Below the pieces are notes generated by a model. That model ran no database searches and was not told the DNA's origin. It was given only the letters and a program-made list of their open reading frames with translations. Of a stretch of 64,000 bases of DNA, positions 21,168 to 30,920 are shown piece after piece. A program made the translations under genes and the position numbers. The stretch comes from Aphelocoma coerulescens. Its lineage: Eukaryota; Chordata; Aves; Passeriformes; Corvidae. Position 1 is the first letter of the stretch. Each line of letters begins with the position of its first letter. Location of the stretch: NCBI RefSeq assembly GCF_041296385.1, contig NC_091014.1, forward strand, positions 47,820,078 through 47,884,077, written 5' to 3'.

Positions 21168-22822
21168 CAGGAGCTCCGGGGATACTCAGCATGTGAAAGG
21201 CAGGCCAAGCTTATCGCAGCACAAGCAAAACCTTGCTCCTTCTTCTTCTTTCTGCTTGGAACTTGCCACAGCCCAATGCCCGATTTCTGGCTCAAACTAG
21301 GGTTAGGGTTAGGGTTAGGGTTACGCCTAGGGTTAGGCTTGAGAAAACCACAAAGCCAGGAGCTCCAGGGACGCTCACCATGCGAAAGGCAGGCCAAGTT
21401 GAGCACGATACAGTTAAAACCTTGCTCCCTCTTCTTCTTTCTGCTTGGAACTCACCGCCGCCCAATGCCCCATTTCTGGCTCAAACTAGGTTATGGTTAT
21501 GGTTACACCTAGTGTTAGGGTTTGAGAAATCCACAAAACCAGGAGCTCCAGGGATACTCAGAATGCGAAAGGCAGGCCAAGCTTATCGCAGCACAGCCAA
21601 AACCTTGCTCCCACTTCTTCATTCTTCTTGGAAGTCGCCACAACCCAATGCCCGATTTCTGGCTCAAACTAGGGTTAGGGTTACGCCTAGGGTTAGGCTT
21701 GAGAAAACCACAAAGCCAGGAGCTCCAGGGACACTCACCATGCGAAAGGCAGGCCAAGTTGAGCACGATACAGTTAAAACCTTGCTCCCTCTTCTTCTTT
21801 CTGCTTGGAACTCGCCGCCGCCCAATGCCCCATTTCTGGCTCAAACTAGGTTATGGTTATGGTTACACCTAGTGTTAGGGTTTGAGAAATCCATAAAACC
21901 AGGAGCTCCAGGGATACTCAGCATGCGAAAGGCAGGCCAAGCTTATCGCAGCACAGCCAAAACCTTGCTCCCACTACTTCATTCTTCTTGGAAGTCGCCA
22001 CAACCCAATGCCTGATTTCTGGCTCAAACTAGGGTTAGGGTTAGGGTTAGGGTTATGCCTAGGGTTAGGCTTGAGAAAACCACAAAGCCAGGAGCTCCAG
22101 GGATACTCCCCATGCGAAAGGCAGGCCAAGCTTATCGCAGCACAGCCAAAACCTTGCTCTCACTTCTTCATTCTTCTTGGGATTCACCACAGCCCAATGC
22201 CCGATTTCTGGCTCAAACTAGGGTTAGGGTTACGCCTAGGGTTAGGCTTGAGAAAACCACAAAGCCAGGAGCTCCAGGGACACTCACCATGTGAAAGGCA
22301 GGCCAAGTTGAGCACGATACAGTTAAAACCTTGCTCCCTCTTCCTCTTTCTGCTTGGAACTCACCGCCACCCAATGCCCCATTTCTGGCCCAAACTTCGG
22401 TTATGTTTATGGTTACACCTAGTGTTAGGATTTGAGAAATCCACAAAGCCAGGAGCTCCAGGGATACTCAGCATGCGAAAGGCAGGCCAAGCTTATCGCA
22501 GCACAGCCAAAACCTTGCTCCCTCTTCTTCATTCTTCTTGGAAGTCGCCACAACCCAATGCCTGATTTCTGGCTCAAACTAGGGTTAGGGTTAGGGTTAG
22601 GGTTACGCCTAGGTTAAGGTTTGAGAAAACCACAAAGCCAGGAGCTCCAGGGACACTCACCATGTGAACGGCAGGCCAAGTTGAGCACGATACAGTTAAA
22701 ACCTTGCTCCCTCTTCTTCTTTCTGCTTGGAACTCACCGCCGCCCAATGCCCCATTTCTGGCTCCAACTAGGGTTATGGTCGTGGTTACACCTAGTGTTA
22801 GGGTTTGAGAAATCCACAAAGC
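21168..22822 (+). repeat. 1,655-bp HOR, canonical copy
   Basis: m1-m9 in full, at +9,390 from 11778, followed head-to-tail by another HOR at 22823. This two-HOR arrangement repeats the one at 172-3297. Confidence 0.92.
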
Positions 22823-24293
22823 CAGGAGCTCCGGGGATACTCAGCATGTGAAAGGCAGGCCAAGCTTATCGCAGCACAAGCAAAACCTTGCTCCTTCTTC
22901 TTCTTTCTGCTTGGAACTTGCCACAGCCCAATGCCCGATTTCTGGCTCAAACTAGGGTTAGGGTTAGGGTTAGGGTTACGCCTAGGGTTAGGCTTGAGAA
23001 AACCACAAAGCCAGGAGCTCCAGGGACGCTCACCATGCGAAAGGCAGGCCAAGTTGAGCACGATACAGTTAAAACCTTGCTCCCTCTTCTTCTTTCTGCT
23101 TGGAACTCACCGCCGCCCAATGCCCCATTTCTGGCTCAAACTAGGTTATGGTTATGGTTACACCTAGTGTTAGGGTTTGAGAAATCCACAAAACCAGGAG
23201 CTCCAGGGATACTCAGAATGCGAAAGGCAGGCCAAGCTTATCGCAGCACAGCCAAAACCTTGCTCCCACTTCTTCATTCTTCTTGGAAGTCGCCACAACC
23301 CAATGCCCGATTTCTGGCTCAAACTAGGGTTAGGGTTACGCCTAGGGTTAGGCTTGAGAAAACCACAAAGCCAGGAGCTCCAGGGACACTCACCATGCGA
23401 AAGGCAGGCCAAGTTGAGCACGATACAGTTAAAACCTTGCTCCCTCTTCTTCTTTCTGCTTGGAACTCGCCGCCGCCCAATGCCCCATTTCTGGCTCAAA
23501 CTAGGTTATGGTTATGGTTACACCTAGTGTTAGGGTTTGAGAAATCCATAAAACCAGGAGCTCCAGGGATACTCAGCATGCGAAAGGCAGGCCAAGCTTA
23601 TCGCAGCACAGCCAAAACCTTGCTCCCACTACTTCATTCTTCTTGGAAGTCGCCACAACCCAATGCCTGATTTCTGGCTCAATCTAGGGTTAGGGTTAGG
23701 GTTAGGGTTATGCCTAGGGTTAGGCTTGAGAAAACCACAAAGCCAGGAGCTCCAGGGATACTCCCCATGCGAAAGGCAGGCCAAGCTTATCGCAGCACAG
23801 CCAAAACCTTGCTCTCACTTCTTCATTCTTCTTGGGATTCACCACAGCCCAATGCCCGATTTCTGGCTCAAACTAGGGTTAGGGTTACGCCTAGGGTTAG
23901 GCTTGAGAAAACCACAAAGCCAGGAGCTCCAGGGACACTCACCATGTGAAAGGCAGGCCAAGTTGAGCACGATACAGTTAAAACCTTGCTCCCTCTTCCT
24001 CTTTCTGCTTGGAACTCACCGCCACCCAATGCCCCATTTCTGGCCCAAACTTCGGTTATGTTTATGGTTACACCTAGTGTTAGGATTTGAGAAATCCGCA
24101 AAGCCAGGAGCTCCAGGGATACTCAGCATGCGAAAGGCAGGCCAAGCTTATCGCAGCACAGCCAAAACCTTGCTCCCTCTTCTTCATTCTTCTTGGAAGT
24201 CGCCACAACCCAATGCCTGATTTCTGGCTCAAACTAGGGTTAGGGTTAGGGTTAGGGTTACGCCTAGGTTAAGGTTTGAGAAAACCACAAAGC
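22823..24293 (+). repeat. HOR copy, m1-m8 only
   Basis: Matches 1827-3297 at a shift of 20,996, with the same private G in m7 (24098) and the same replacement of m9. Its continuation follows the block at 3298 onward. Confidence 0.92.
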
Positions 24294-25776
24294 CAGGAGC
24301 TCCAGGGACACTCACCATGTGAAAGGCAGGCCAAGTTGAGCACGATACAGTTAAAACCTTGCTCCCTCTTCTTCTTTCTGCTTGGAACTCACCGCCGCCC
24401 AATGCCCCATTTCTGGCTCAAACTAGGTTATGGTTATGGTTACACCTAGTGTTAGGGTTTGAGAAATCCACAAAACCAGGAGCTCCAGGGATACTCAGAA
24501 TGCGAAAGGCAGGCCAAGCTTATCGCAGCACAGCCAAAACCTTGCTCCCACTTCTTCATTCTTCTTGGAAGTCGCCACAACCCAATGCCTGATTTCTGGC
24601 TCAATCTGGGGTTAGGGTTAGGGTTAGGGTTACGCCTAGGGTTAGGCTTGAGAAAACCACAAAGCCAGGAGCTCCAGGGATACTCCCCATGCGAAAGGCA
24701 GGCCAAGCTTATCGCAGCACAGCCAAAACCTTGCTCCCTCTTCTTCATTCTTCTTGGAAGTCGCCACAACCCAATGCCTGATTTCTGGCTCAAACTAGGG
24801 TTAGGGTTAGGGTTAGGGTTACGCCTAGGTTAAGGTTTGAGAAAACCACAAAGCCAGGAGCTCCAGGGACACTCACCATGTGAAAGGCAGGCCAAGTTGA
24901 GCACGATACAGTTAAAACCTTGCTCCCTCTTCTTCTTTCTGCTTGGAACTCACCGCCGCCCAATGCCCCATTTCTGGCTCCAACTAGGGTTATGGTCGTG
25001 GTTACACCTAGTGTTAGGGTTTGAGAAATCCACAAAGCCAGGAGCTCCGGGGATACTCAGCATGTGAAAGGCAGGCCAAGCTTATCGCAGCACAAGCAAA
25101 ACCTTGCTCCTTCTTTTTCTTTCTGCTTGGAACTTGCCACAACCCAATGCCTGATTTCTGGCTCAACCTAGGGTTAGGGTTAGGGTTAGGGTTACGCCTA
25201 GGGTTAGGCTTGAGAAAACCACAAAGCCAGGAGCTCCAGGGATACTCCCCATGCGAAAGGCAGGCCAAGCTTATCGCAGCACAGCCAAAACCTTGCTCCC
25301 ACTTCTTCATTCTTATTGGAATTCACCACAGCCCAATGCCTGATTTCTGGCTCAAACTAGGGTTAGGGTTACGCCTAGGGTTAGGCTTGAGAAAACCACA
25401 AAGCCAGGAGCTCCAGGGACACTCGCCACGCGAAAGGCAGGCCAAGTGGAGCACGATACAGCCAAAACCTTGCTCCCTCTTCTTCTTTCTGCTTGGAACT
25501 CGCCGCCGCCCAATGCCCCATTTCTGGCTCAAACTAGGTTATGGTTATGGTTACACCTAGTGTTAGGGTTTGAGAAATCCATAAAACCAGGAGCTCCAGG
25601 GATACTCAGCATGCGAAAGGCAGGCCAAGCTTATCGCAGCACAGCCAAAACCTTGCTCCCACTTCTTCATTCTTCTTGGAAGTCGCCACAACCCAATGCC
25701 TGATTTCTGGCTCAACCTAGGGTTAGGGTTAGGGTTAGGGTTATGCCTAGGGTTAGGCTTGAGAAAACCACAAAGC
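24294..25776 (+). repeat. Divergent block after HOR, second copy
   Basis: Starts at 24294 (A), 24477 (B4), 24666 (B4), 24855 (A), 25039 (B4), 25228 (B2, EcoRI), 25405 (A) and 25588 (B4); equals 3298-4780 at +20,996. A private CC at 25462-25463 replaces TT of the A monomer's CAGTTAAAACC, giving the B form CAGCCAAAACC. Confidence 0.88.
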
Positions 25777-25960
25777 CAGGAGCTCCAGGGATACTCCCCA
25801 TGCGAAAGGCAGGCCAAGTTGAGCACGATACAGTTAAAACCTTGCTCCCTCTTCTTTTTTCTGCTTGGAACTCGCCGCCGCCCAATGCCCCATTTCTGGC
25901 TCAAACTAGGGTTATGGTCGTGGTTACACCTAGTGTTAGGGTTTGAGAAATCCACAAAGC
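25777..25960 (+). repeat. Junction hybrid A monomer (372-bp deletion point)
   Basis: The left part follows the monomer at 4781 (CTTTTTTCTGC, CTCAAAC, A at 25903). From the extra G at 25911 it follows the monomer at 5153 (CTAGGGTTATGGTCGTGG). Exactly two monomers (372 bp) present at 4781-5336 and 53725-54280 are missing. The exchange lies within the 8 bp between these markers, at the start of the hexamer tract. Confidence 0.88.
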
Positions 25961-27797
25961 CAGGAGCTCCGGGGATACTCAGCATGTGAAAGGCAGGCCA
26001 AGCTTATCGCAGCACAAGCAAAACCTTGCTCCCTCTTCTTCTTTCTGCTTGGAACTTGCAGCCGCCCAATGCCCCATTTCTGGCTCAATCTAGGGTTAGG
26101 GTTAGGGTTAGGGTTACGCCTAGGGTTAGGCTTGAGAAAACCACAAAGCCAGGAGCTCCAGGGACACTCACCATGCGAAAGGCAGGCCAAGTTGAGCACG
26201 ATACAGTTAAAACCTTGCTCCCTCTTCTTCTTTCTGCTTGGAACTCACCGCCGCCCAATGCCCCATTTCTGGCTCAAACTAGGTTATGGTTATGGTTACA
26301 CCTAGTGTTAGAGTTTGAGAAATCCACAAACCCAGGAGCTCCAGGGATACTCAGCATGCGAAAGGCAGGCCAAGCTTATCGCAGCACAGCCAAAACCTTG
26401 CTCCCACTTCTTCATTCTTCTTGGAAGTCGCCACAACCCAATGCCTGATTTCTGGCTCAATCTGGGGTTAGGGTTAGGGTTAGGGTTACGCCTAGGGTTA
26501 GGCTTGAGAAAACCACAAAGCCAGGAGCTCCAGGGATACTCCCCATGCGAAAGGCAGGCCAAGCTTATCGCAGCACAGCCAAAACCTTGCTCCCTCTTCT
26601 TCATTCTTCTTGGAATTTGATACAGCCCAATGCCCGATTTCTGGCTCAAACTAGGGTTAGGGTTACGCCTAGGGTAAGGTTTGAGAAAACCACAAAGCCA
26701 GGAGCTCCAGGGACACTCACCATGCGAAAGGCAGGCCAAGTTGAGCACGATACAGTTAAAACCTTGCTCCCTCTTCTTCTTTCTGCTTGGAACTCGCTGC
26801 CGCCCAATGCCCCATTTCTGGCTCAAAATAGGGTTATGGTCGTGGTTACACCTAGTGTTAGGGTTTGAGAAATCCACAAAGCCAGGAGCTCCGGGGATAC
26901 TCAGCATGCGAAAGGCAGGCCAAGCTTATCGCAGCACAAGCAAAACCTTGCTCCCTCTTCTTCATTCTTCTTGGAACTTGCCACAGCCCAATGCCCGATT
27001 TCTGTCTCAATCTAGGGTTAGGGTTAGGGTTAGGGTTACGCCTAGGGTTAGGCTTGAGAAAACCACAAAGCCAGGAGCTCCAGGGATATTCCCCATGCGA
27101 AAGGCAGGCCAAGCTTATCGCAGCACAGCCAAAACCTTGCTCCCACTTCTTCATTCTTATTGGAATTCACCACAGCCCAATGCCCGATTTCTGGCTCAAA
27201 CTAGGGTTAGGGTTACGCCTAGGGTTAGGCTTGAGAAAACCACAAAGCCAGGAGCTCCAGGGACACTCGCCACGCGAAAGGCAGGCCAAGTGGAGCACGA
27301 TACAGTTAAAACCTTGCTCCCTCTTCTTCTTTCTGCTTGGAACTCGCCGCCGCCCAATGCCCCATTTCTGGCTCAAACTAGGTTATGGTTATGGTTACAC
27401 CTAGTGTTAGGGTTTGAGAAATCCATAAAACCAGGAGCTCCAGGGATACTCAGCATGCGAAAGGCAGGCCAAGCTTATCGCAGCACAGCCAAAACCTTGC
27501 TCCCACTTCTTCATTCTTCTTGGAAGTCGCCACAACCCAATGCCTGATTTCTGGCTCAATCTGGGGTTAGGGTTAGGGTTAGGGTTACGCCTAGGGTTAG
27601 GCTTGAGAAAACCACAAAGCCAGGAGCTCCAGGGATACTCCCCATGCGAAAGGCAGGCCAAGCTTATCGCAGCACAGCCAAAACCTTGCTCTCACTTCTT
27701 CATTCTTCTTGGGATTCACCACAGCCCAATGCCCGATTTCTGGCTCAAACTAGGGTTAGGGTTACGCCTAGGGTTAGGCTTGAGAAAACCACAAAGC
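25961..27797 (+). repeat. Mixed-order segment, ten monomers
   Basis: Starts: 25961 B4, 26150 A, 26333 B4, 26522 B2, 26699 A, 26883 B4, 27072 B2, 27249 A, 27432 B4, 27621 B2. The first three match 5337-5897 (shift 20,624); from about 26530 the order is new. 26522 has TTTGATACAGCCC and AGGGTAAGG. 27072 is EcoRI-marked with GATATTCCCC. The whole segment recurs at 54281-56117 (shift 28,320). Confidence 0.87.
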
Positions 27798-27981
27798 CAG
27801 GAGCTCCAGGGACACTCACCATGTGAAAGGCAGGCCAAGTTGAGCACGATACAGTTAAAACCTTGCTCCCTCTTCCTCTTTCTGCTTGGAACTCACCGCC
27901 GCCCAATGCCCCATTTCTGGCTCCAACTAGGGTTATGGTCGTGGTTACACCTAGTGTTAGTGTTTGAGAAATCCACAAAGC
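27798..27981 (+). repeat. Junction hybrid A monomer (745-bp deletion point)
   Basis: The head and CTCTTCCTC (C at 27876) are m7-type. From G at 27901 (CACCGCCGCC) the rest is m9-type, with GGCTCCAAC, TTATGGTCGTGG and a private GTTAGTGTTTGAG. In the counterpart at 56118-57046 the two parental monomers are separate, with three monomers between them, and the array is 745 bp (four monomers) longer. The breakpoint is within about 25 bp, in the shared CTTTCTGCTTGGAACTC stretch. Confidence 0.88.
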
Positions 27982-28542
27982 CAGGAGCTCCGGGGATACT
28001 CAGCATGTGAAAGCCAGGCCAAGCTTATCGCAGCACAGCCAAAACCTTGCTCCTTCTTCTTCTTTCTGCTTGGAACTTGCCACAGCCCAATGCCCGATTT
28101 CGGGCTCAAACTAGGGTTAGGGTTAGGGTTAGGGTTACGCCTAGGGTTAGGCTTGAGAAAACCACAAAGCCAGGAGCTCCAGGGACACTCACCATGCGAA
28201 AGGCAGGCCAAGTTGAGCACGATACAGTTAAAACCTTGCTCCCTCTTCTTCTTTCTGCTTGGAACTCGCCGCCGCCCAATGCCCCATTTCTGGCTCAAAC
28301 TAGGTTATGGTTATGGTTACACCTAGTGTTAGGGTTTGAGAAATCCACAAAACCAGGAGCTCCAGGGATACTCAGAATGCGAAAGGCAGGCCAAGCTTAT
28401 CGCAGCACAGCCAAAACCTTGCTCCCACTTCTTCATTCTTCTTGGAAGTCGCCACAACCCAATGCCTGATTTCTGGCTCAAACTAGGGTTAGGGTTAGGG
28501 TTAGGGTTACGCCTAGGTTAAGCTTTGAGAAAACCACAAAGC

Positions 28543-28719
28543 CAGGAGCTCCAGGGACACTCACCATGTGAAAGGCAGGCCAAGCTTATCGCAGCACAGC
28601 CAAAACCTTGCTCCCTCTTCTTCATTCTTCTTGGAATTTGATACAGCCCAATGCCCGATTTCTGGCTCAAACTAGGGTTAGAGTTACGCCTAGGGTAAGG
28701 TTTGAGAAAACCACAAAGC
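28543..28719 (+). repeat. Hybrid monomer: A head on a B body
   Basis: Head GACACTCACCATGTG (A type) is joined to the B middle AGCTTATCGCAGC, then TTTGATACAGCCC. Its telomeric tract is damaged (AGGGTTAGAGTTACGCC). Just upstream the end of the preceding monomer reads TTAAGCTTTGAG, creating an extra HindIII site at 28520-28525. Copy at 57608. Confidence 0.83.
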
Positions 28720-30375
28720 CAGGAGCTCCAGGGACACTCACCATGCGAAAGGCAGGCCAAGTTGAGCACGATACAGTTAAAACCTTGCTCCCTCTTCTTC
28801 TTTCTGCTTGGAACTCGCTGCCGCCCAATGCCCCATTTCTGGCTCAAAATAGGGTTATGGTCGTGGTTACACCTAGTGTTAGGGTTTGAGAAATCCACAA
28901 AGCCAGGAGCTCCGGGGATACTCAGCATGCGAAAGGCAGGCCAAGCTTATCGCAGCACAAGCAAAACCTTGCTCCCTCTTCTTCATTCTTCTTGGAACTT
29001 GCCACAGCCCAATGCCCGATTTCTGTCTCAATCTAGGGTTAGGGTTAGGGTTAGGGTTACGCCTAGGGTTAGGCTTGAGAAAACCACAAAGCCAGGAGCT
29101 CCAGGGACGCTCACCATGCGAAAGGCAGGCCAAGTTGAGCACGATACAGTTAAAACCTTGCTCCCTCTTCTTCTTTCTGCTTGGAACTCACCGCCGCCCA
29201 ATGCCCCATTTCTGGCTCAAACTAGGTTATGGTTATGGTTACACCTAGTGTTAGGGTTTGAGAAATCCACAAAGCCAGGAGCTCCAGGGATACTCCCCAT
29301 GCGAAAGGCAGGCCAAGCTTATCGCAGCACAGCCAAAACCTTGCTCTCACTTCTTCATTCTTCTTGGGATTCACCACAGCCCAATGCCCGATTTCTGGCT
29401 CAAACTAGGGTTAGGGTTACGCCTAGGGTTAGGCTTGAGAAAACCACAAAGCCAGGAGCTCCAGGGACACTCACCATGTGAAAGGCAGGCCAAGTTGAGC
29501 ACGATACAGTTAAAACCTTGCTCCCTCTTCCTCTTTCTGCTTGGAACTCACCGCCACCCAATGCCCCATTTCTGGCCCAAACTTCGGTTATGTTTATGGT
29601 TACACCTAGTGTTAGGATTTGAGAAATCCACAAAGCCAGGAGCTCCAGGGATACTCAGCATGCGAAAGGCAGGCCAAGCTTATCGCAGCACAGCCAAAAC
29701 CTTGCTTCCTCTTCTTCATTCTTCTTGGAAGTCGCCACAACCCAATGCCTGATTTCTGGCTCAAACTAGGGTTAGGGTTAGGGTTAGGGTTACGCCTAGG
29801 GTTAGGCTTGAGAAAACCACAAAGCCAGGAGCTCCAGGGACACTCACCATGTGAAAGGCAGGCCAAGTTGAGCACGATACAGTTAAAACCTTGCTCCCTC
29901 TTCTTCTTTCTGCTTGGAACTCGCCGCCGCCCAATGCCCCATTTCTGGCTCCAACTAGGGTTATGGTCGTGGTTACACCTAGTGTTAGGGTTTGAGAAAT
30001 CCACAAAGCCAGGAGCTCCAGGGATACTCAGCATGTGAAAGGCAGGCCAAGCTTATCGCAGCACAGCCAAAACCTTGCTCCCACTTCTTCATTCTTCTTG
30101 GAACTTGCCACAACCCAATGCCTGATTTCTGGCTCAAACTAGGGTTAGGGTTAGGGTTAGGGTTACGCCTAGGGTTAGGCTTGAGAAAACCACAAAGCCA
30201 GGAGCTCCAGGGATACTCCCCATGCGAAAGGCAGGCCAAGCTTATCGCAGCACAGCCAAAACCTTGCTCCCACTTCTTCATTCTTATTGGAATTCACCAC
30301 AGCCCAATGCCCGATTTCTGGCTCAAACTAGGGTTAGGGTTACGCCTAGGGTTAGGCTTGAGAAAACCACAAAGC

Positions 30376-30743
30376 CAGGAGCTCCAGGGACACTCACCAT
30401 GCGAAAGGCAGGCCAAGTTGAGCACGATACAGTTAAAACCTTGCTCCCTCTTCTTCTTTCTGCTTGGAACTCGCCGCCGCCCAATGCCCCATTTCTGGCT
30501 CAAACTAGGGTTATGGTCGTGGTTACACCTAGTGTTAGGGTTTGAGAAATCCACAAAGCCAGGAGCTCCAGGGATACTCACCATGTGAAAGGCAGGCCAA
30601 GTTGAGCACGATACAGTTAAAACCTTGCTCCCTCTTCTTCTTTCTGCTTGGAACTCGCCGCCGCCCAATGCCCCATTTCTGGCTCAAACTAGGGTTATGG
30701 TCGTGGTTACACCGAGTGTTAGGGTTTGAGAAATCCACAAAGC
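30376..30743 (+). repeat. Direct A-A monomer doublet
   Basis: Two 184-bp A monomers (30376 and 30560) stand side by side; I found no other A-A step except the copy at 59441-59808. Both have CGCCGCCGCC and CTAGGGTTATGGTCGTGG. The second has a mixed head (GATACTCACCATGTG) and ACACCGAGTG. An exchange that removed the intervening B monomer would explain it. The next monomer (30744) has the reciprocal A head on a B body. Confidence 0.85.
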
Positions 30744-30920
30744 CAGGAGCTCCAGGGACACTCACCATGCGAAAGGCAGGCCAAGCTTATCGCAGCACAG
30801 CCAAAACCTTGCTCCCACTTCTTCATTCTTATTGGAATTCACCACAGCCCAATGCCCGATTTCTGGCTCAAACTAGGGTTAGGGTTATGCCTAGGGTTAG
30901 GCTTGAGAAAACCACAAAGC
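30744..30920 (+). repeat. Hybrid monomer: A head on an EcoRI-marked B2 body
   Basis: GACACTCACCATGCG (A head) is followed by the B middle and TTATTGGAATTCACC, two telomeric units and TTATGCC. Copy at 59809. Confidence 0.82.

Larger units (their letters stand above)
13433..22822 (+). repeat. 9,390-bp block of 51 monomers, copy 2
   Basis: It follows copy 1 with no spacer and has the same 51-monomer order; each monomer start equals the copy 1 start plus 9,390. Only the first monomer differs in kind: here it is an m1 hybrid (13433-13621). Sub-blocks are a permuted HOR at 17870-19524, the XhoI-marked relative at 19525-21167 and a canonical HOR at 21168-22822. Homology to the third copy (shift 22,446) runs from about 15288 to 24293. 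Confidence 0.9.
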
